This document shows, piece after piece, positions 1-14,059 of a stretch of 64,000 nucleotides of DNA. Both the position numbers and the translations under genes were made by a program. This stretch comes from Typha latifolia. Lineage: Eukaryota > Streptophyta > Magnoliopsida > Poales > Typhaceae. Location: contig CM034105.1 in NCBI GenBank assembly GCA_019914945.1, positions 11,904,001 through 11,968,000 on the forward strand, in the 5' to 3' direction. The notes below the pieces were generated by a model. That model saw only the letters and a list, made by a program, of their open reading frames with translations, did not search any database and was not told the origin of the DNA. Position 1 is the stretch's first letter; every line of letters starts with the position of its first letter.

Positions 1-985
1 TATTGATAATCTGGACTAGGTTTTCTTCTGCAACTACAAATGATCCAATTTTGTGTTAAGATGGCGAAGTCGGAGACGTGATAAATCTTCAAGGTTGGCT
101 TGGAATTAACGAGTTTTCGTCTAATGTAAGGATATTGTATCCAAATAGGTGAGTTACAAATTTATTATGATCCCGACTAAATTATATTTATTATCTTTTT
201 TATTATATTTGACAAAATCACAGCTCAGAATTTAAAAATTATTATTGAAAACAAAATTATAAAAAATTGGATAAGTTTTGCAATGCATCTAAGATAATAC
301 CTTCAAATATTTAGATGATAAAGATATGAGAAAAATATATTTATTATTTAAATTTTAATTAATATTATTTTATATTTATCGAAAAACTTATTCAATTCTG
401 TATAATTTTAATTTCTAAATTTAACTTTTAATTTAATTAAATATAATAAAAAAATAACAATTATAATTTAGTCGAGATTACATGATAGTTAAGTATTTAA
501 GGCGAAAGTACTTAGTTTTATAAAATTTAGCCAAACCGAGAAAAGTGCAATTTCAATTTTTACATAAACCACCATATAATTTGTATTTATTAGCGTACAC
601 GCTCTGTGTTATCAATCGTTACAATTGACTCATCTTATGTGATCAAAGTTGAGATAAATATTTTGTCAAAAAAAAAAATTTAAAATAAATTCACTCGCCA
701 AATAAAAATAGAGTATTTCTTTTTGAACAATTTATCAAAAAACCATGTTACGTTTTGTATTTTATTATTCATATCCGACATATAGATTTAATACCTCAAA
801 AAAAAAAAATCTTGCATATGGTTATCATATGTATATATATATATATATATAAATATGAAATGACCTTTGCATTTTTGAGCGAGTTTTTTTTAAACAATAA
901 ATAAAAAGGAAAACAAATTCTACTGTCACATAAGATGTTCTAGATATTTTAGAGATTTATTTTTAAAGTAATAAGATATTCTATA
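1..985 (-). repeat. LTR-like sequence, inverted copy of 50460-51461
   Basis: The first ~985 bases read, as reverse complement, almost the same as 50460-51461. Both ends and many internal words match, for example the stretch with GTCTCCGACTTCGCCATC. The other copy directly follows a copia RNase H remnant, so this is probably a copia-type LTR in the opposite orientation. The match reaches base 1, so it may continue outside the window. No coding capacity is visible. Confidence 0.7.
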
Positions 986-1230
986 TTTCATCTTCTACGA
1001 GTAGATTAAAATTTAACTTACAGTAGTAGTTTTAAAGGCATTAAAAATACAAAAACAATAATTATAGGAGTCAAATGATATATATTCAAAGAAAAACATT
1101 GTGGGTTTCTAATAAATTTTCTTATTTTGTGAACAAAAGGGATATTTAAATGCAACTTTAAATTGATCAAATTATTCGTACCCCAACTCTTATTATTATC
1201 TGGTTTAGCCTTCAGTGACTTTAGTCTTGT

Positions 1231-1790
1231 TTAGGGGCGAAAACGAATTGGATATGAATCGAATAGTGCTCAATAGATTCATATTTTTGGTCTTAATATA
1301 TATTTAGATACGGATATTAGATGGATAACAAAATTTAAAATTATATCCTAACGAAATAGATACTGATAATTTTTGGATAGAGTATTAAATCTTAAACAGA
1401 TGATCAAATTTTAAATAAATTATAATATTTTATTTAGAGACGATTAACATAAAAATAATAAGAGTTTCAAAAAGAATAAATTTCTTGCATGTCAAATACA
1501 TATAATATTAGCAAAATTAATCTCTAAAAATAATATATAACACATCATTATTAATAATATTAATATTCACTATTTAAGTAAGCAAACTAAAAATTATTAA
1601 TCATTCAAAAAATGCGGATAAATAGATATCTGATATCTGTATCGAAATCCAAATCCGAAAATTATATTCGACCCAAATTCGTATTTAGTTTTTTTTTCAA
1701 AAATGCTATCCATATTCAGATCGAATAAAAATTTTTTATTTGAATTCGATTTGAATCATGCCGGATAGCGAGTCGAGTCGGAGTTTTTTT
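1231..1790. mobile_element. possible non-autonomous hAT-like element, decayed
   Basis: An AT-rich block opens with AGGGGCGAAAACGAATTGG and has repeated GGATA/ATCCGA/TTCGAT words near both ends. This is the style of short hAT-derived elements with 'AGGGGCG' termini. The 3' terminus is not clear, I found no target-site duplication and there is no transposase. The 986-1230 stretch before it shows nothing recognisable. Confidence 0.3.
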
Positions 1791-2800
1791 TAAGGGAAAG
1801 CATGTAGGTAAGCTAATTCATCAACTTCCAAGACTAACATTAATACAACATGATACACAAAAAAGAGGGAGAACAAAGCGACTCTTTAACACAAGCCCCT
1901 CTTGGCCTACAATAAACAGTCTAACAATTTGAAACAGAGCATTAAGCTCGGAGCACAATACAAAATTAAAATGAAAAACAACTCAAAAGTAGGAGACTCG
2001 AAGATTACTCACCAAGAACAATAAGATAAAGAAAAAAAACATACAACACCCTAAATCAGCAGCATTGCAAAATAAATAGCACTACTATGGAGCCCCAAAA
2101 AGCATGACACTTACGACCAAATAGAGATACTAGAAACACAAACATCGGCTTGATCAAGTTGCTACTGTAAACGGATCTCGAACTCTCTCCTCGTCCAGAG
2201 TAGCTTCATCCACCCGGCATGGCGGTGATGCTAGTAGGCAGATGGGCACTAATGAGTGAGAGGTTAGCGGCAGCAAAGAAAAAAAGGGACAGATGCGGCA
2301 GCTGATTTGCCTCCTTCGAGAGGGAAAAGATCTTGAAGAAGAGCGACGACGAAGGAGATGACCGTAGTAGCATTGAGGGGATTTCATATAGCAGTGAGAG
2401 CGACTATGGGAAGCAGCGACGGTGGGCGCAGAGAGGAATGATGGTAAGTGCGATGAAGAGCGGTGGTGTGTGTGGTGAGGAACAGTGGTAAGCACAGTGA
2501 GAAGCGATGGTGGGAAGCAACAGCGTGCTAAAAGGGAAAGATGTAGTGAGCTTTTGGGTAAAGGAGAGGAAGAAGAAAGAAAAGGGAAGAGAGAAAGAAG
2601 GGTTCTCCCCTTCCGACAGGCTAGGGGAGGGTAGTGAATAAAACCTCGTCGACGGCAACGACAAGGGAAGAAATCCCTTCTAGAGGGAGGGAATACTTAT
2701 GCCAAACCCTAGTAGAGTTAGGGTTGGCGCAGCTTAGGTAGCTGAACTAGAGACTCGGTGGTTCCTATAGAGACTGGGGTCGGATTGGAGTTAATCGCAC
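1784..2800 (-). repeat. retroposon-like purine-rich block, related to 33560-34520
   Basis: The block starts with a T-run on the + strand (an A-run on the minus strand). It has a G/A-rich centre and ends near CCAAACCCTAGTAGAG. The block at 33560-34520 has the same order: T-run, CATGTA, purine-rich centre, CCAAACCCTAGTAGAG. This suggests a poly(A)-tailed retroposon family on the minus strand. Reading frames here are low-complexity Ser/Arg-rich and not convincing as genes. 2800-3180 holds nothing I recognise. Confidence 0.3.
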
Positions 2801-3204
2801 ACGTTTTAACCCTTAGTCTGGTTGCATTGCAAACTAAGTTGGCCCCCATTTAAGTGAAAATGATTTAATTGATTAACTTCTCTCTGTCACAGTAAGCGCC
2901 AGTATTTAACAGTCACAATTTGAACAGGGAGGTAGGGAAAAGAACCTTATTTCTATCCGTAGCTGATTAACCTCACAAGCAATATAATTAATATTTAAGA
3001 ATGCAAAAAGATAAAAGGAAAATACAATCATCAATTATGGCCGCAGTAGCGCAAGGAGTTGAATGCCGATTGATGCAAATTTTAAGATCTGATCGGCGGA
3101 CCACCGTAACTCCGTAAGCGTATAATATATATATATATGTATTGGAATTTTAAAAGAGCCAAAGAAAAGTATTGGTTTAACCGATTAGAGAGAGAGACAG
3201 AGGA

Positions 3205-3211
3205 TATATAA
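3205..3211 (+). promoter_or_regulatory. candidate TATA box of the Atos-like gene
   Basis: TATATAA lies just after a short GA repeat and is followed by a purine-rich leader. It is about 1.3 kb upstream of the coding start. The long T-rich leader (about 3240-4480) with several short upstream ATGs would fit a 5'UTR containing an intron, but the leader intron borders are not determined here. Confidence 0.35.
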
Positions 3212-4423
3212 ATTGGAGAACTAAATGGAAGCAGAAGGGAAAGGAGAGGAATAGATAGAGAGAGGAAATTGAGTCATCTGGGGTCTCAGGAGAAATGGGT
3301 CTTCCTTAAAAATCGTTCTAATCAGAAAAATATATACAAGAAACAGCCTTTGGGATGATCGGATTGGTTCCTCTTTTGGTTGGTGGATTCATCATCTTCC
3401 CAGTCTCGGAATTTGATTTAGTATTTTTGCTTGATTTGACTGTTTGGAGGTGGATGGGAAGGAAAAGGTGGATTCTTGGTGTGGAATGTGCGCAGAATAG
3501 CACTTCTTTGGTGGTATCTGGGGTTTGATCGGTTATTTTGAGTTGGGTGTCGGTTTTTCTTCTTTTTATGCGATTTTTTTTTTAATCTTGGTTTAGATCA
3601 GAATGCGTGGGTTGATGTGATCATCGATTGTAGATGTGTAGGTATTTGAGGCATTTGGCATGTCTGATAGAGTAAGGATCTTGATAGTATGCTTCTGGGC
3701 ATATATATAATGTTCTTTATCTAATAAAATCTTGAGTTCGTTGTCTAAGATTTTAATGGGTATATCTCCTTTTATCAGTATAGGTCAATGAGTTAGGAGT
3801 AGGTGAACTTTGCGCTGAGTTCATACCATCTTCATTTCTTTCTGAAGTATGCAAAATAAAGTATTATTTATACTTACATTTGTGCTTTATTTTCTCCTTT
3901 TAAATTGGTTTCTTGTTTGATGGATTGAATTCTTTGTAGCTTGGAAGAACTGTATAAAGTTTTTGTTTTTCCTCTCTCAGTTTTATGCAATAAACTTTTT
4001 TTTTTCTATACTAAATTGTAAAGATGCATATCTTCAGTCGTTTTTTAGTTGAAATTTGAAAATTTTGTGTATGGCATTCTTTCTTGGATTTCGATCTTCG
4101 GTTTTTCTTTTAGATTTTGAGAATTAAGTTTTCTTATTTGTTAGGTGGTTTTAAGACTTTGATTAGAGACTTCTTTGTAGGTGGGATCTTGAATCTTGAC
4201 ATTTGTTGAAGTTGAGATTCTACTTGTCAAACAAACCCAGTCGAACTTGGATACTATTGAAGTACAGATCTTATTTTTCCGCTTTCATCATCGGAGAGGT
4301 GGATCCCATTTATTTTGGTAAAAAACATTAGAATTCTTTCTTTCAGTTTGTTGAAGAGAAATGATGACTCAAAACCAGGATAGAAGCACAACTATAAGTG
4401 GATGACTTAATTGCAAATTTGCA

Positions 4424-4483
4424 ATGACCAACAGGGATAGGGAAAAAGAGGGAGAACCAGTATGGTGGAATAGAATCTGGTGA
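4424..4483 (+). other. upstream ORF (19 codons) whose stop overlaps the next ATG
   Basis: ATG at 4424 opens a 19-codon frame that is rich in charged residues and ends with two Trp pairs near its C-terminus. Its TGA stop (4481-4483) shares its last base with the ATG at 4483, which is in frame with the Atos-like protein. A second tiny frame (MMTQNQDR) lies near 4361. Such a stop/start overlap could affect initiation at 4483 versus 4513; that is inference. Confidence 0.35.
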
Positions 4484-4512
4484 TGCAGAGATTCATACTG
4501 TCAACATTTGAA

Positions 4513-7500
4513 ATGGGTTTGCCTCAAGTATCACCAAATATAGCCGATGAAGTTACGGCAACACTAAGCATATCTGCATCAACTCCTCCTCACTTTGGTG
4601 GTGTTAGTGGCCTTGATTTGGATGTGCTGCATGGAAAAGGAACAGATGATCCGTTTAAATATAGGAATGACATTCGTGGAGCCACAAGCTTCCTAGGGCT
4701 GAAGATTGATTCACAGGGTACAAATGGCAGGTTTCATCCAATATCAGGACAAACAGTTCATAGGCCTGCAATGCAGGTTTTGGGTTTTGAATCGGGTCAT
4801 CTGGGCACTGCTTTCAGTGGTTTTGATGAAGAAGTATCAGATGAACTTCGTTCATCTTCATCTGCTAATAGTTCTGCTTCTTCAATTGATCCACATGGGC
4901 CTAGGAAAAGGTTACTGTCTCCTTTAAATAGTACACTTCAGAAGCAATTCCATGGTGATTTCTTGGATATTGGTTGCAGTGATGCTCGAGCTGGTTCTCT
5001 TGACTTGGTTAGGAAAGACAGTAAATTAAAATCTCACAATCATAAGAAAGCAAATATTGGAACCCCTGGTTCCTTTAGTTCTCTAGTTTGGCCTAGCTCT
5101 AGATTCTCAAATTTGAATAACTTGGATAATAGATTGACTTGCAATTTATTCAGCGATTGTCCTTTGCTTGAGCAAAATGAGCCCTCTCCAAAAAAGGAAC
5201 ACATGCAAGCATTGTCCTTCTCTCCTCTGGGACCTAAATGGCTTGAAAGACTGAAAAATGCAGGAAGTCAGAGGGACATCATGGATGATATTCAAAGTGA
5301 TCTTTTGGCTTTGAAGGATTTGAAAGGACCAAATGGCAGAAGTGGAACTGACATGTTATTATTTACTGATGAAGATCATATTAGGACAAAGGATATATTG
5401 GAACAAAATAACAAATTTCATGATGAGTCAGGTCAACTTAAACCAAAAGGAACATTATATAGAGGTCGAAATTGGGATACTGACTCCATAAATCATGCTA
5501 AAAGATTGAGTGTTCTTCCTGTTAGGAGGTCACTAGTAGGTTCCTTTGAAGAGTCACTCTTGTCTGGTCGCCTCTCATCTGGAAAAGATAGTCAGGTTTC
5601 CAATCAAATCACTGATATGTGTCTTGGTTCTCAATTTGGTGTTTTCAGATGAATGACTTTGTATTTTCTTTGTTTCTTATGATTGTAGAGGATCGATGGT
5701 TTTCTAGCTGTGTTAAATGTGACTGGTGGTAAATTTTCACCGCCATCTCAGAGAATTCCATTTTCAGTGTCCACTGTGGATGGTGATAGCTCATTGCTGT
5801 ACTATGCATCAATTGATCTTACAGGGAGTGTGCCTAAAAGTAAGAAGAAAGGCCGGAAATTGAGAAGAAGCCTTAGCAACAAGGATTCTCACATGGCCAA
5901 AAGTCTCTTGTGCATTCCCATGAAGGGGCGCATACAACTGGTACTAGGATTCTTGGCCTTCAAAAATTGATTTTTAATGATGTAAGTTAGGGGTAAACAT
6001 TGTTTTAATCACTTGCTATTAGTGCATTATGTGGTGCACTGGTGCTTAGTCAGTGACTCAGTGTACAAAATAATTGGTGAGGCTGATTGTCTAGCTGATG
6101 CATGAGACAAATCTTGAAAGCATACATGTAACTGAGAACTACATCATGCTACTCGTAGAATGAGTCTTTGCATGAACTAATGTATATGCTCCAAGTGTTA
6201 TGCAATCAAAATGAGTTCCTGCTAGACCTTTCAATTTTTAACTCTTGTCCATCTCATCACTGTCTTTATTATCTAGTAAACTACCTATTATATGGTAAGG
6301 TGTTTTCTATTCAACACTGCAAGAGTTTCTATATTCTTTTAGAGGCCCTAATACCTATGTATTTCCTTATAAACTGTAATGCAGACATGTTCTCATGTAT
6401 TCTATTTGAAAAAAATTTCAATTTTGATCATCATGATGCAGCTAACATAGTTAGAAAGGAACAGTAACATCATAGTATTTATTTAGCAAGATGAAAATCT
6501 AATGATGTACATATAAGCTCGTTTAGCTAAAATAAATTCTGTGTAATGACTAATGAGCATGCTCACGTAGCATGGAGCTTTTAGATGGTTTGATATTTAT
6601 AATGTACTTCTTCATTCTTTCTTGCAGCACGCAGTTTGGTAACAACACATTGGCAATCTTATTATTTGCATCTTAGTATACACTATATAGTTATAGATGA
6701 ATAACAATGTACAGATTTTATGTGAAGAGATAATATTTTAAATTTTCCTTTGTTTGCATATCCTGACATGCTGGCTTAACAGGTCCTTAGCAACCCAGAA
6801 ATGACTCCCCTCCATACATTCTTTTGCAACTACGATTTGAGTGACATGCCTCCTGGAACTAAGGTATGGGATAGCATTACTTTTTCTGATTTTGGAGATG
6901 ATTTTGTACCTTTTTTCTGTGTGTATATATTTTTCTGATATGAATTGCCAGAATGAGACTCTTTTCTGTTTTTTTACAAATTCTTGATATTCGTTTATGC
7001 CTTGTGTTCATCGTATCTACTCATCTAATTGCATTAATTCTAAAATGAACAGACTTTTATGCGCCAAAAAGTCACCCTAGCTTCCTCAGGGTCTCTGCTG
7101 AATCAATTGAAAGAAGAAAACAAGGATCATGACATGAATGTTGGGCGTAAATCTTCAGCACTTTCTAACGGACGTGAACATATAGATCACGACAGAGGGT
7201 CTACTGAATGTAATGAATTCAAAATTAGATGCTTTAGTTGTTGAGATCATGAGACTGTCAGCTTAAATTTGAATTTCCAAACTGAGAACTCTAGTTACTG
7301 AGATTGATCTATGCTTTACAGGTTGTATACACAGAGATCTGCCAAATGAATCACAAAGTGAAGTTCAGAAAAACATATATTTCTCATCTGAGGACAGTCT
7401 TGGACAACCAGATCCATGTAATTGTTGCATGAATGGGAAATATAGCTCCGAATTTAACAGAAATCAGTCTCAAAGAACTTTTGACACCAGTCATTTTGAT

Positions 7501-9080
7501 AGATGTCATCTAAGTGACAGAGCATCTAGTCATTGTTCACTAAGTAATAATAACGCAGCTTGTGGCGGTGTTCTTCGTTATGCTCTGCATCTGCGTTTTC
7601 TAAGTCCCTCTTCTCGGAAATCATCGAAGTCGATGCAAAGATGCTTATCTGATATGTCGTCAGGACCATGCAGTAACAATATGGAGACTGAGGGGAAGCA
7701 GCGTTACTATTTGTATGATGATCTTAGAGTTGTGTTTCCTCAACGCCATTCAGATGCAGATGAGGGGAAGGTATGGTAACTTTAGAATGCTTATGTAAGT
7801 TGTGCTGATTAAACCTTAGTTCAAAATTTAGGTCATTTCGGTCATTTCGGTTTTAGTTTTGGCTTAGTTGAAAAATGAAATGTTCCGGTCATTTCGGTTC
7901 TAGTTTTGTTCTATCAGTTTCATCCAACTTCCAATTTAAAACATGCATTAAAAAAAAATTATTATGTTTCAGTTGGATGCTAGTTTCGGGTGCTATTTTG
8001 GATCGGATAGGACTGAAATGAAACATTTCGGCAAAATGTCTCGTTTTCAAATGAAACTTCAAGCCATCATTAAACATTGAATAGCTTCTAATAGGCTATT
8101 GGTTTATCATTCATTGTCTTGGTGGACTCTTTTCGTTCCTTTTCTTCTATACCGTTCTATTTTCAGTTATCCAGAGATAATTGGATGAAGTTATTGCTGA
8201 AACTTGATTGGTATTGTGCATATAATCTTCAACTTAAACTTGACTTAAATTTGTGTAACATTTCTTCAATATCTTTCTTCTAATGAATTGACAATATGAC
8301 AATCTCTTTTACAGAAAATATATGTAAGGACTAAGGAGTATTGTACAACAGATCTCCTGTTTCTTTATCCTTCTAAATACATATATTTTCAACACAAGAA
8401 AAAGGAACAATCTATCTAACTAACGTTTACAATTGCATGCACTAAGTTGAGCATGTAATGCCCTTGTTAAGAATATAATGTTAGAATTATGCCTGCTCAT
8501 GGATGATGGCTGTGAGAAGCATGTTAATTAACAGGAACAAACTATTGCACTTGGAAGTTATTTAAATCGAATTTATTTAATGAAGAGATAGTTGCCTTTC
8601 AGCCATAAAGTTGAAAAGAAGGTTTATTGCTAACCAAACTCAATAGACCTATCTCTTGAGTTTTGATATTCACTCTTCATCAGCGTTGCTATAGGGATTC
8701 TTTTGTTACATGACCTTTTCAATTGACCTCTCTATTTTTGCACAATACCATAATATGTGATGTTAATTATGTTACAAAAGTTCTCCTCCCAAACTATTTC
8801 CTCGAGTAGACAAGAGCTCATCACTTGTGTTTTTTTTTGGTATCTGATCATAAGTTGGATGGGATTATCACTGACCTTTTATCTCTTTATAGGTAATTCT
8901 TGGCATATATTTCATTCATCTAGTTCGATTTTTCCAATACCATTTTAAGTGATAATTTTCTTTTTGTCTTTTTTTTTGTGTTTGTTGAGCAAGCTAAGCT
9001 TTCTTTTATGTGGCTTGTGGCAGTTAAAAGTGGAACACCATTTTCCAGCAAATCCGAAGTTTTTCGATATAAGCAACTGA
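4513..9080 (+). CDS. Atos/FAM214-like protein, six coding exons, ~692 aa
   Basis: I infer coding exons 4513-5595, 5689-5940, 6783-6863, 7053-7209, 7322-7770 and 9024-9080. All junctions are GT-AG and the frame stays open. Domain evidence is in two parts. The Atos conserved region around residues 345-445 carries [16 protein letters not shown], then [13 protein letters not shown] with PFSV and [14 protein letters not shown]. The C-terminal chromosome-segregation-during-meiosis-like segment carries [29 protein letters not shown] and a short last exon ending [14 protein letters not shown]. Basic RKRL- and [13 protein letters not shown] stretches could be nuclear signals. Animal Atos proteins are nuclear regulators; the plant function is not known to me. 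MGLPQ at 4513 is chosen because plant homologues begin this way; an in-frame ATG at 4483 would add 10 residues. No neighbouring gene shares its orientation closely. Confidence 0.85.
7825..8080. mobile_element. possible MITE in intron 5 of the Atos-like gene
   Basis: A compact block repeats GGTCATTTCGGTTxTAGTTTTG near its start and has inverted counterparts (GAAATGAAACATTTCGGC) near its end. It interrupts an otherwise featureless 1.25-kb intron (7771-9023). Exact ends and a target-site duplication were not resolved. Confidence 0.35.
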
Positions 9081-12000
9081 TAGGTACATGAATCACCTTC
9101 TCGTGTCTTGCTTCATAGCATCATCGCATTACTAAATTGTAGATAGCTTGGACCAAGCTGGCCATCAACAATGTTCTTCAACCTTATGTATAGAAATTTC
9201 TTTTGGAGAAATCTTCCCGATTTCTGATTCATTTGCTTGCAAATATCCTATGGGAGTGCCCAACTATGGTATCACTGAAGAAATCAAACTTGGTACTGTT
9301 GGCTCCTTTTGATCCAATGATTAAGAGTGAGTTCTGGTCAGAGCAGGTAAGAAATTTGCTCCTTCAGGTTCTGGATTTGTTTACAATCTGGTTTGTCTTG
9401 CAAAGAGCCAAGCACAGTTTTCGAATAAGGTATGGCCAGATCTTTCACTTGAATTGATGCTAGATGTTTATAATTTTACTTACAACTTCATCTGGTGAAT
9501 AAGACTGTGAGAATAACTGAACTCATACAATCTAATTTAGGTGACGGTGGAGCTTCCTAAAATTGGCAACCTGAATTACCTCAGCAGTGTCTTATATTCC
9601 AATTTAATGTACCTAGTTTATGTATAGATCCTGCTAACCACTTCTAGTCAGATTTGGATCGTGCATGAGTACTGAAAGTTTCATCCATTGTTCCCTCCAT
9701 AAACCAGAGTCCAAAATTTAAATGGAAAATAACAAAGAGGAAGCGTTTGAACTTTGAAAGACTCTGGAATTGGCATTTACTATCTCACACATCTACTCCC
9801 AAGTCATGCATAAGAATACACATCTGTGTATAGATATATCTTTACATTGTTTGCCAGATAAAATGGTATTTTACATATTTGACTGATGACATTTTCTTTA
9901 ATACCTATCTGTGCTTATATTAAGAATAAAATTCATAAGTAATTAGTATCTGATACTTGTCATCAGCTGAAGAGTAAGTGTTGTATATATCTGGCGCAAA
10001 GAGTTTAAGTGGCAACAAGTCTTTATTCTCTCCCCCATAACTTTAAACAATCAACAGTATCATAAACACCACAGTGACACCCGCCACCAATATGACCTAA
10101 ATATCTTCTCTCCTATCATTGTTGTTTCTATCTCAGTTTGCAGATATGGCAGCGGTGGTGGTCATTGTGGTTAAGATGAGCAGTCGGCAGTGGGAGAGGG
10201 GATAAATAGACTGGTGATTAGTGTAATAAAGCTTTGGGAAAGAAGATAATGCCTGGGATGATAATGGAAGAGGAAGGAAAATATTTAGCGATACACATAA
10301 TTCTAATTTTATTTTGGGAAGTTGCATTGCAAATCCTAGATTTTAATAATATTATGTTTTATGCCCTATATTTGAGGTAGATCTTTGCCTGCTAGGTAAG
10401 AGCAGTACCGTATCAAACTTTTTTTTTTTTTAAAGAAACACCATGAGAGGGATCTAACCCCAGAAGGTCTAGTGGGAATTCATAAACAATGGTATATTCT
10501 GCTTATTTGTCCTGATTATTGAAAATACTCTTACTTTAATCTATGGACCTCTCTCCCTCATTTTCTACATGAATTTTGTGCATCTACCATCTAGACCAAA
10601 AATTTGATGCCATTGAGGATCTGACTTCTGAGAGGTATGAGCAGATTGATGCAAGTATCAAAGAAAATAACCGCAAGGAACCTATGGCTCAATAGCAAAA
10701 TTTTGACTCCATGTTGGCCAAGATAATAAGATGAAGCTATGAGAGGAAACATGAAAAATCCTTTCCAGGGAATATAAACTTTTTGTAAGTTTTCATGGTG
10801 AATACAGAATTCCATCCTTTATATAAAAGTTGTACCTTGTCTCTTTTTACCTTTTCAAACTGTGTAATAGCTTCACCAATTTGTTTAATCTATTTATTTT
10901 TACTCCTTTTTTTCTTTAGTTCTCTACTTTCTCTATGTTTATATTCTTGAGATATTATCTCTATTTATTTATTTGTTTACTTTTTTTTAGAAAAAACTGG
11001 TATGGCAATTAAATTCATCAGCTAGCATTTAGCCAAACTGTCAGTGCAGATTCTACAAATCTTGATCTGGATAATTTTTGACACCTTTAAAGTAGAAGCT
11101 TGAATATTAAATTTCAGATTCCTCGAGGCCTGAGGATTTATAGCATCATGAAATATTTCAGCAGGATAGTGCAATCACTGAGGGATATCTACTGCCACTT
11201 ATGCTTCATTATTTTAGTACAAAGAGTTGGGGCTTATATATCCTTCAGTGTGTAAGAAATCAAACAGCAGCCTTCAGGTCTTGGATTATTGTGGTGGTTG
11301 CATATCCTGCAGAGTAGAAGTATATACAAATAAGATTCATTTGGTCTTCAGATAGACAAATACCAAGAAGGAAAGTGAACTCTATGAACCTCTGCAACTT
11401 TCCTCACTGCCCCTTTTAAGTAGTTTTCTGAGACATTCCTGCCATAAGAGAACAACCAATTCCTGCCAAATCACACTTAATGCTCACTAAGAAATTTTGT
11501 ACTCAATCTGGATAATGAGGTTCTCACATGATGTCTAAATGCGAATAATATCGAGCATTTTGGTTGGTATCCTGCCTGTTAGCTTGTTTCCATTTAATTG
11601 TCTGCGAGAAAAGTTGATAGTTTGAATTAGCCATAAAGTACAGACTTAATTTTTTATTTGATGAAACTTAATTTGGTATCTCATTTTCCATAGCATTTCA
11701 ACTGTGAGGTTGTTTTTAAATTATGAAGACCTAGTCTCAAATGTTTAAATGTTTAAATTTCAGGAATTGAAGTTGGAACTTGTCATTCTGTTACTATCTG
11801 CCTTCTTTTTGACAGAACTCTTTTATCTTCAAATTTATGATATCAAGTATAACTGAAAACTTATAGGGTGTGGAACAATTGATAGAATAACTCAGAACAA
11901 ATTCAGAGTGAAAATTTTCATCAGTTGAAGCTTTAGAGATATAGTAGCAAACTATGGAGATAAAGATTAGAAAAAGTGTGCCATTGAAACATTCATTAAT

Positions 12001-14050
12001 TTAATTGTTATGAGATCAGAAAAGAAAAAAAGTTAGGAGATGATGCCAATTGATCCTTATATTTATCAATTTATTTGCCAGAAGTGCAGGTACCACCACT
12101 ACTTTCATATGATTGAAGACTTCCAAAAGTTTTCACACATGCATACTCTATTAAATTTCACTTCCAAAGGGTTTTCTCATGCAAGGAATGAAGGGTTGAA
12201 GGATGAGAAAAACTTACAAAAGTCTCAAGGATTTAATGTTTCCAAGAGAAGAAGGTATAGTTCCAGTTAACATGTTCTGCTGAAGGTCCAAGCTCACCAG
12301 CATCCCCACAGTTTACCCAATTCCTTTGGAATAGTTTCCCATAAATCTCCCTGCAAATTAAATTTATTTTATGTCCTAATTTGATTAGCACCTTTTCAAT
12401 AATATCTCATCAGCATCAGCATCTTTGTGCAAATCAGCACACACCATGGACTTATGATGGATCTCTGATTGCAAACATAGGGTTTTTTTTTACTTGGATT
12501 AGGCTTAACACTTGAAGCCACAACTAATTGTCAATTTATCTAGCAGATAAACTGTTTTGGGAATCTTACATAATTGCCACTTAAAACTATTTAAAAAAGA
12601 AATCATAACTGGCATTATATTCTTTATAATGTCATAATTGCCATCGAAATTGTTGTGATCTTTCAAAAATATCATTATTTTAGTTAAATCTAACTAATCA
12701 TGATTAAAACACAACTCAAAGACTATTTCACCAATAATTTAAAAGCTACCTAGTATTTATACACAATACTATTCTATACGAGACAAATAGCACAATGAAA
12801 TATACTTTACTTTATGTAACACAAAAATTATTGATAAATATTTTACATTCTAAACTTAAAAAAGGTCAAGAGTATTTTAGGGTGTGGGATCGGCTGTTGG
12901 TGTCCCGACTTGATCCGATTCGTTGGCACCGCTTAGTCGATAAGTCATACTCATTGTGGTTAGTGATAATTCTAAATCATTCTTTATTGGATCTTGTGGT
13001 CGTAGTGAAGATGAAGTCCTAAACGGTGGAGGTTGATCCATGAAATGTTAGTATATATATTTATTAATCTTAATAGTAATCCATTAGGAATATTTTGTTA
13101 ATAATTAATCACAGTGGCAATTCTAACATAGTCAAAAGATTTTAATAGCAATTTTGATATTTTAAAGAATGAAGTGATAATTATGATAGCTTAAAAGGAA
13201 ATTATATAAAAATCCCAACTTTCTTTTATTTTAAATTTTATTTTGTGATAAACAAATAAAGAATGCAAATTTTGCAAAAAGCACCTTACCATTATTTGGA
13301 AAACAAAAGTGTGGAAATAAGTTCTTACAAGTATTGAAATAACTGGGTTCAGCCCATTCGCTCTTAAAATAAATAAATAAATAACTTCTTACGAGTATTG
13401 AAGCTTTGCCAACATTAGGCCACTAAGAACAGCCAATCCCAATTAGATCTAACCCAAAATAAATATTTTGTTAATAATGGTTAGATTTAAGTTTTATATG
13501 TGTCACTCTATAGTCTTATAATCTAGACTAAAGTACAGTTACTATTTTTTTATCATATTTGATCGACTCACGAATCAAATTTGAAGATATTTATTAAATG
13601 CAAAGTTGTAGATGATTGAATAAGCTTTTTAATATATCTAAAATAATATCGACCAAATTTCAGATGATAGAAATATAACAATATATTGAACAAAGTTTAT
13701 ATTTTTATTATATCTTTGTCATCTAAAATCTAATTAATATTATTTAATCCTTTAGGTTGATGCTTTATCTCGATTGCCTTAATCGTGGCGTACTAAAACT
13801 CTTTTACCTCCACAAGGGAGATTTCATTTTTTTTCCCTCTTTAGTCACATTAATTATTTTAATGAAATTTAATCTCTAGCTTGAACGTCTTTATATTCTT
13901 GAGCGTTTATTAATAGACTTGGGGTTGTTAATTTATATTGAGTTCCTTTGTATTGTGGATTTTGAAAAGTTAATGCAAAGGCTTGTGTATCTCAATTTCT
14001 ATTGGGTTACATGGCCAATAGTGATTTTGATTTCGGGTTATATTAACCTT
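9081..14050. other. non-coding spacer with weak repeat relics
   Basis: No convincing gene is present. 9190-9335 contains a short exon-like phrase (KYPMGVPNYGITEEI) followed by a frame change and a GTAAG donor-like site; I cannot assign it. 10130-10440 is purine-rich and ends in a T-run. 12540-13210 has ATAATTGCCACTT-type words facing each other around a GC-richer centre, as in a decayed long-TIR element. Around 13756 the phrase VDALSRLP may be a scrap of retroelement polyprotein. Confidence 0.4.
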
Positions 14051-14059
14051 TCGTCCAGG

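Noticed and set aside
2154..2664. Two overlapping minus-strand Ser/Pro-rich frames
   Set aside because: Low complexity from a purine-rich repeat block; no start context, splice or domain evidence.
9190..9460. Exon-like phrase KYPMGVPNYGITEEI with a following donor-like GTAAG
   Set aside because: Frame breaks after ~20 residues, no domain recognised, and no connecting exons seen; kept only as a remark in the spacer entry.
13750..13800. VDALSRLP phrase resembling a gypsy-type polyprotein
   Set aside because: Eight residues only, in AT-rich sequence without other retroelement motifs; could be chance.
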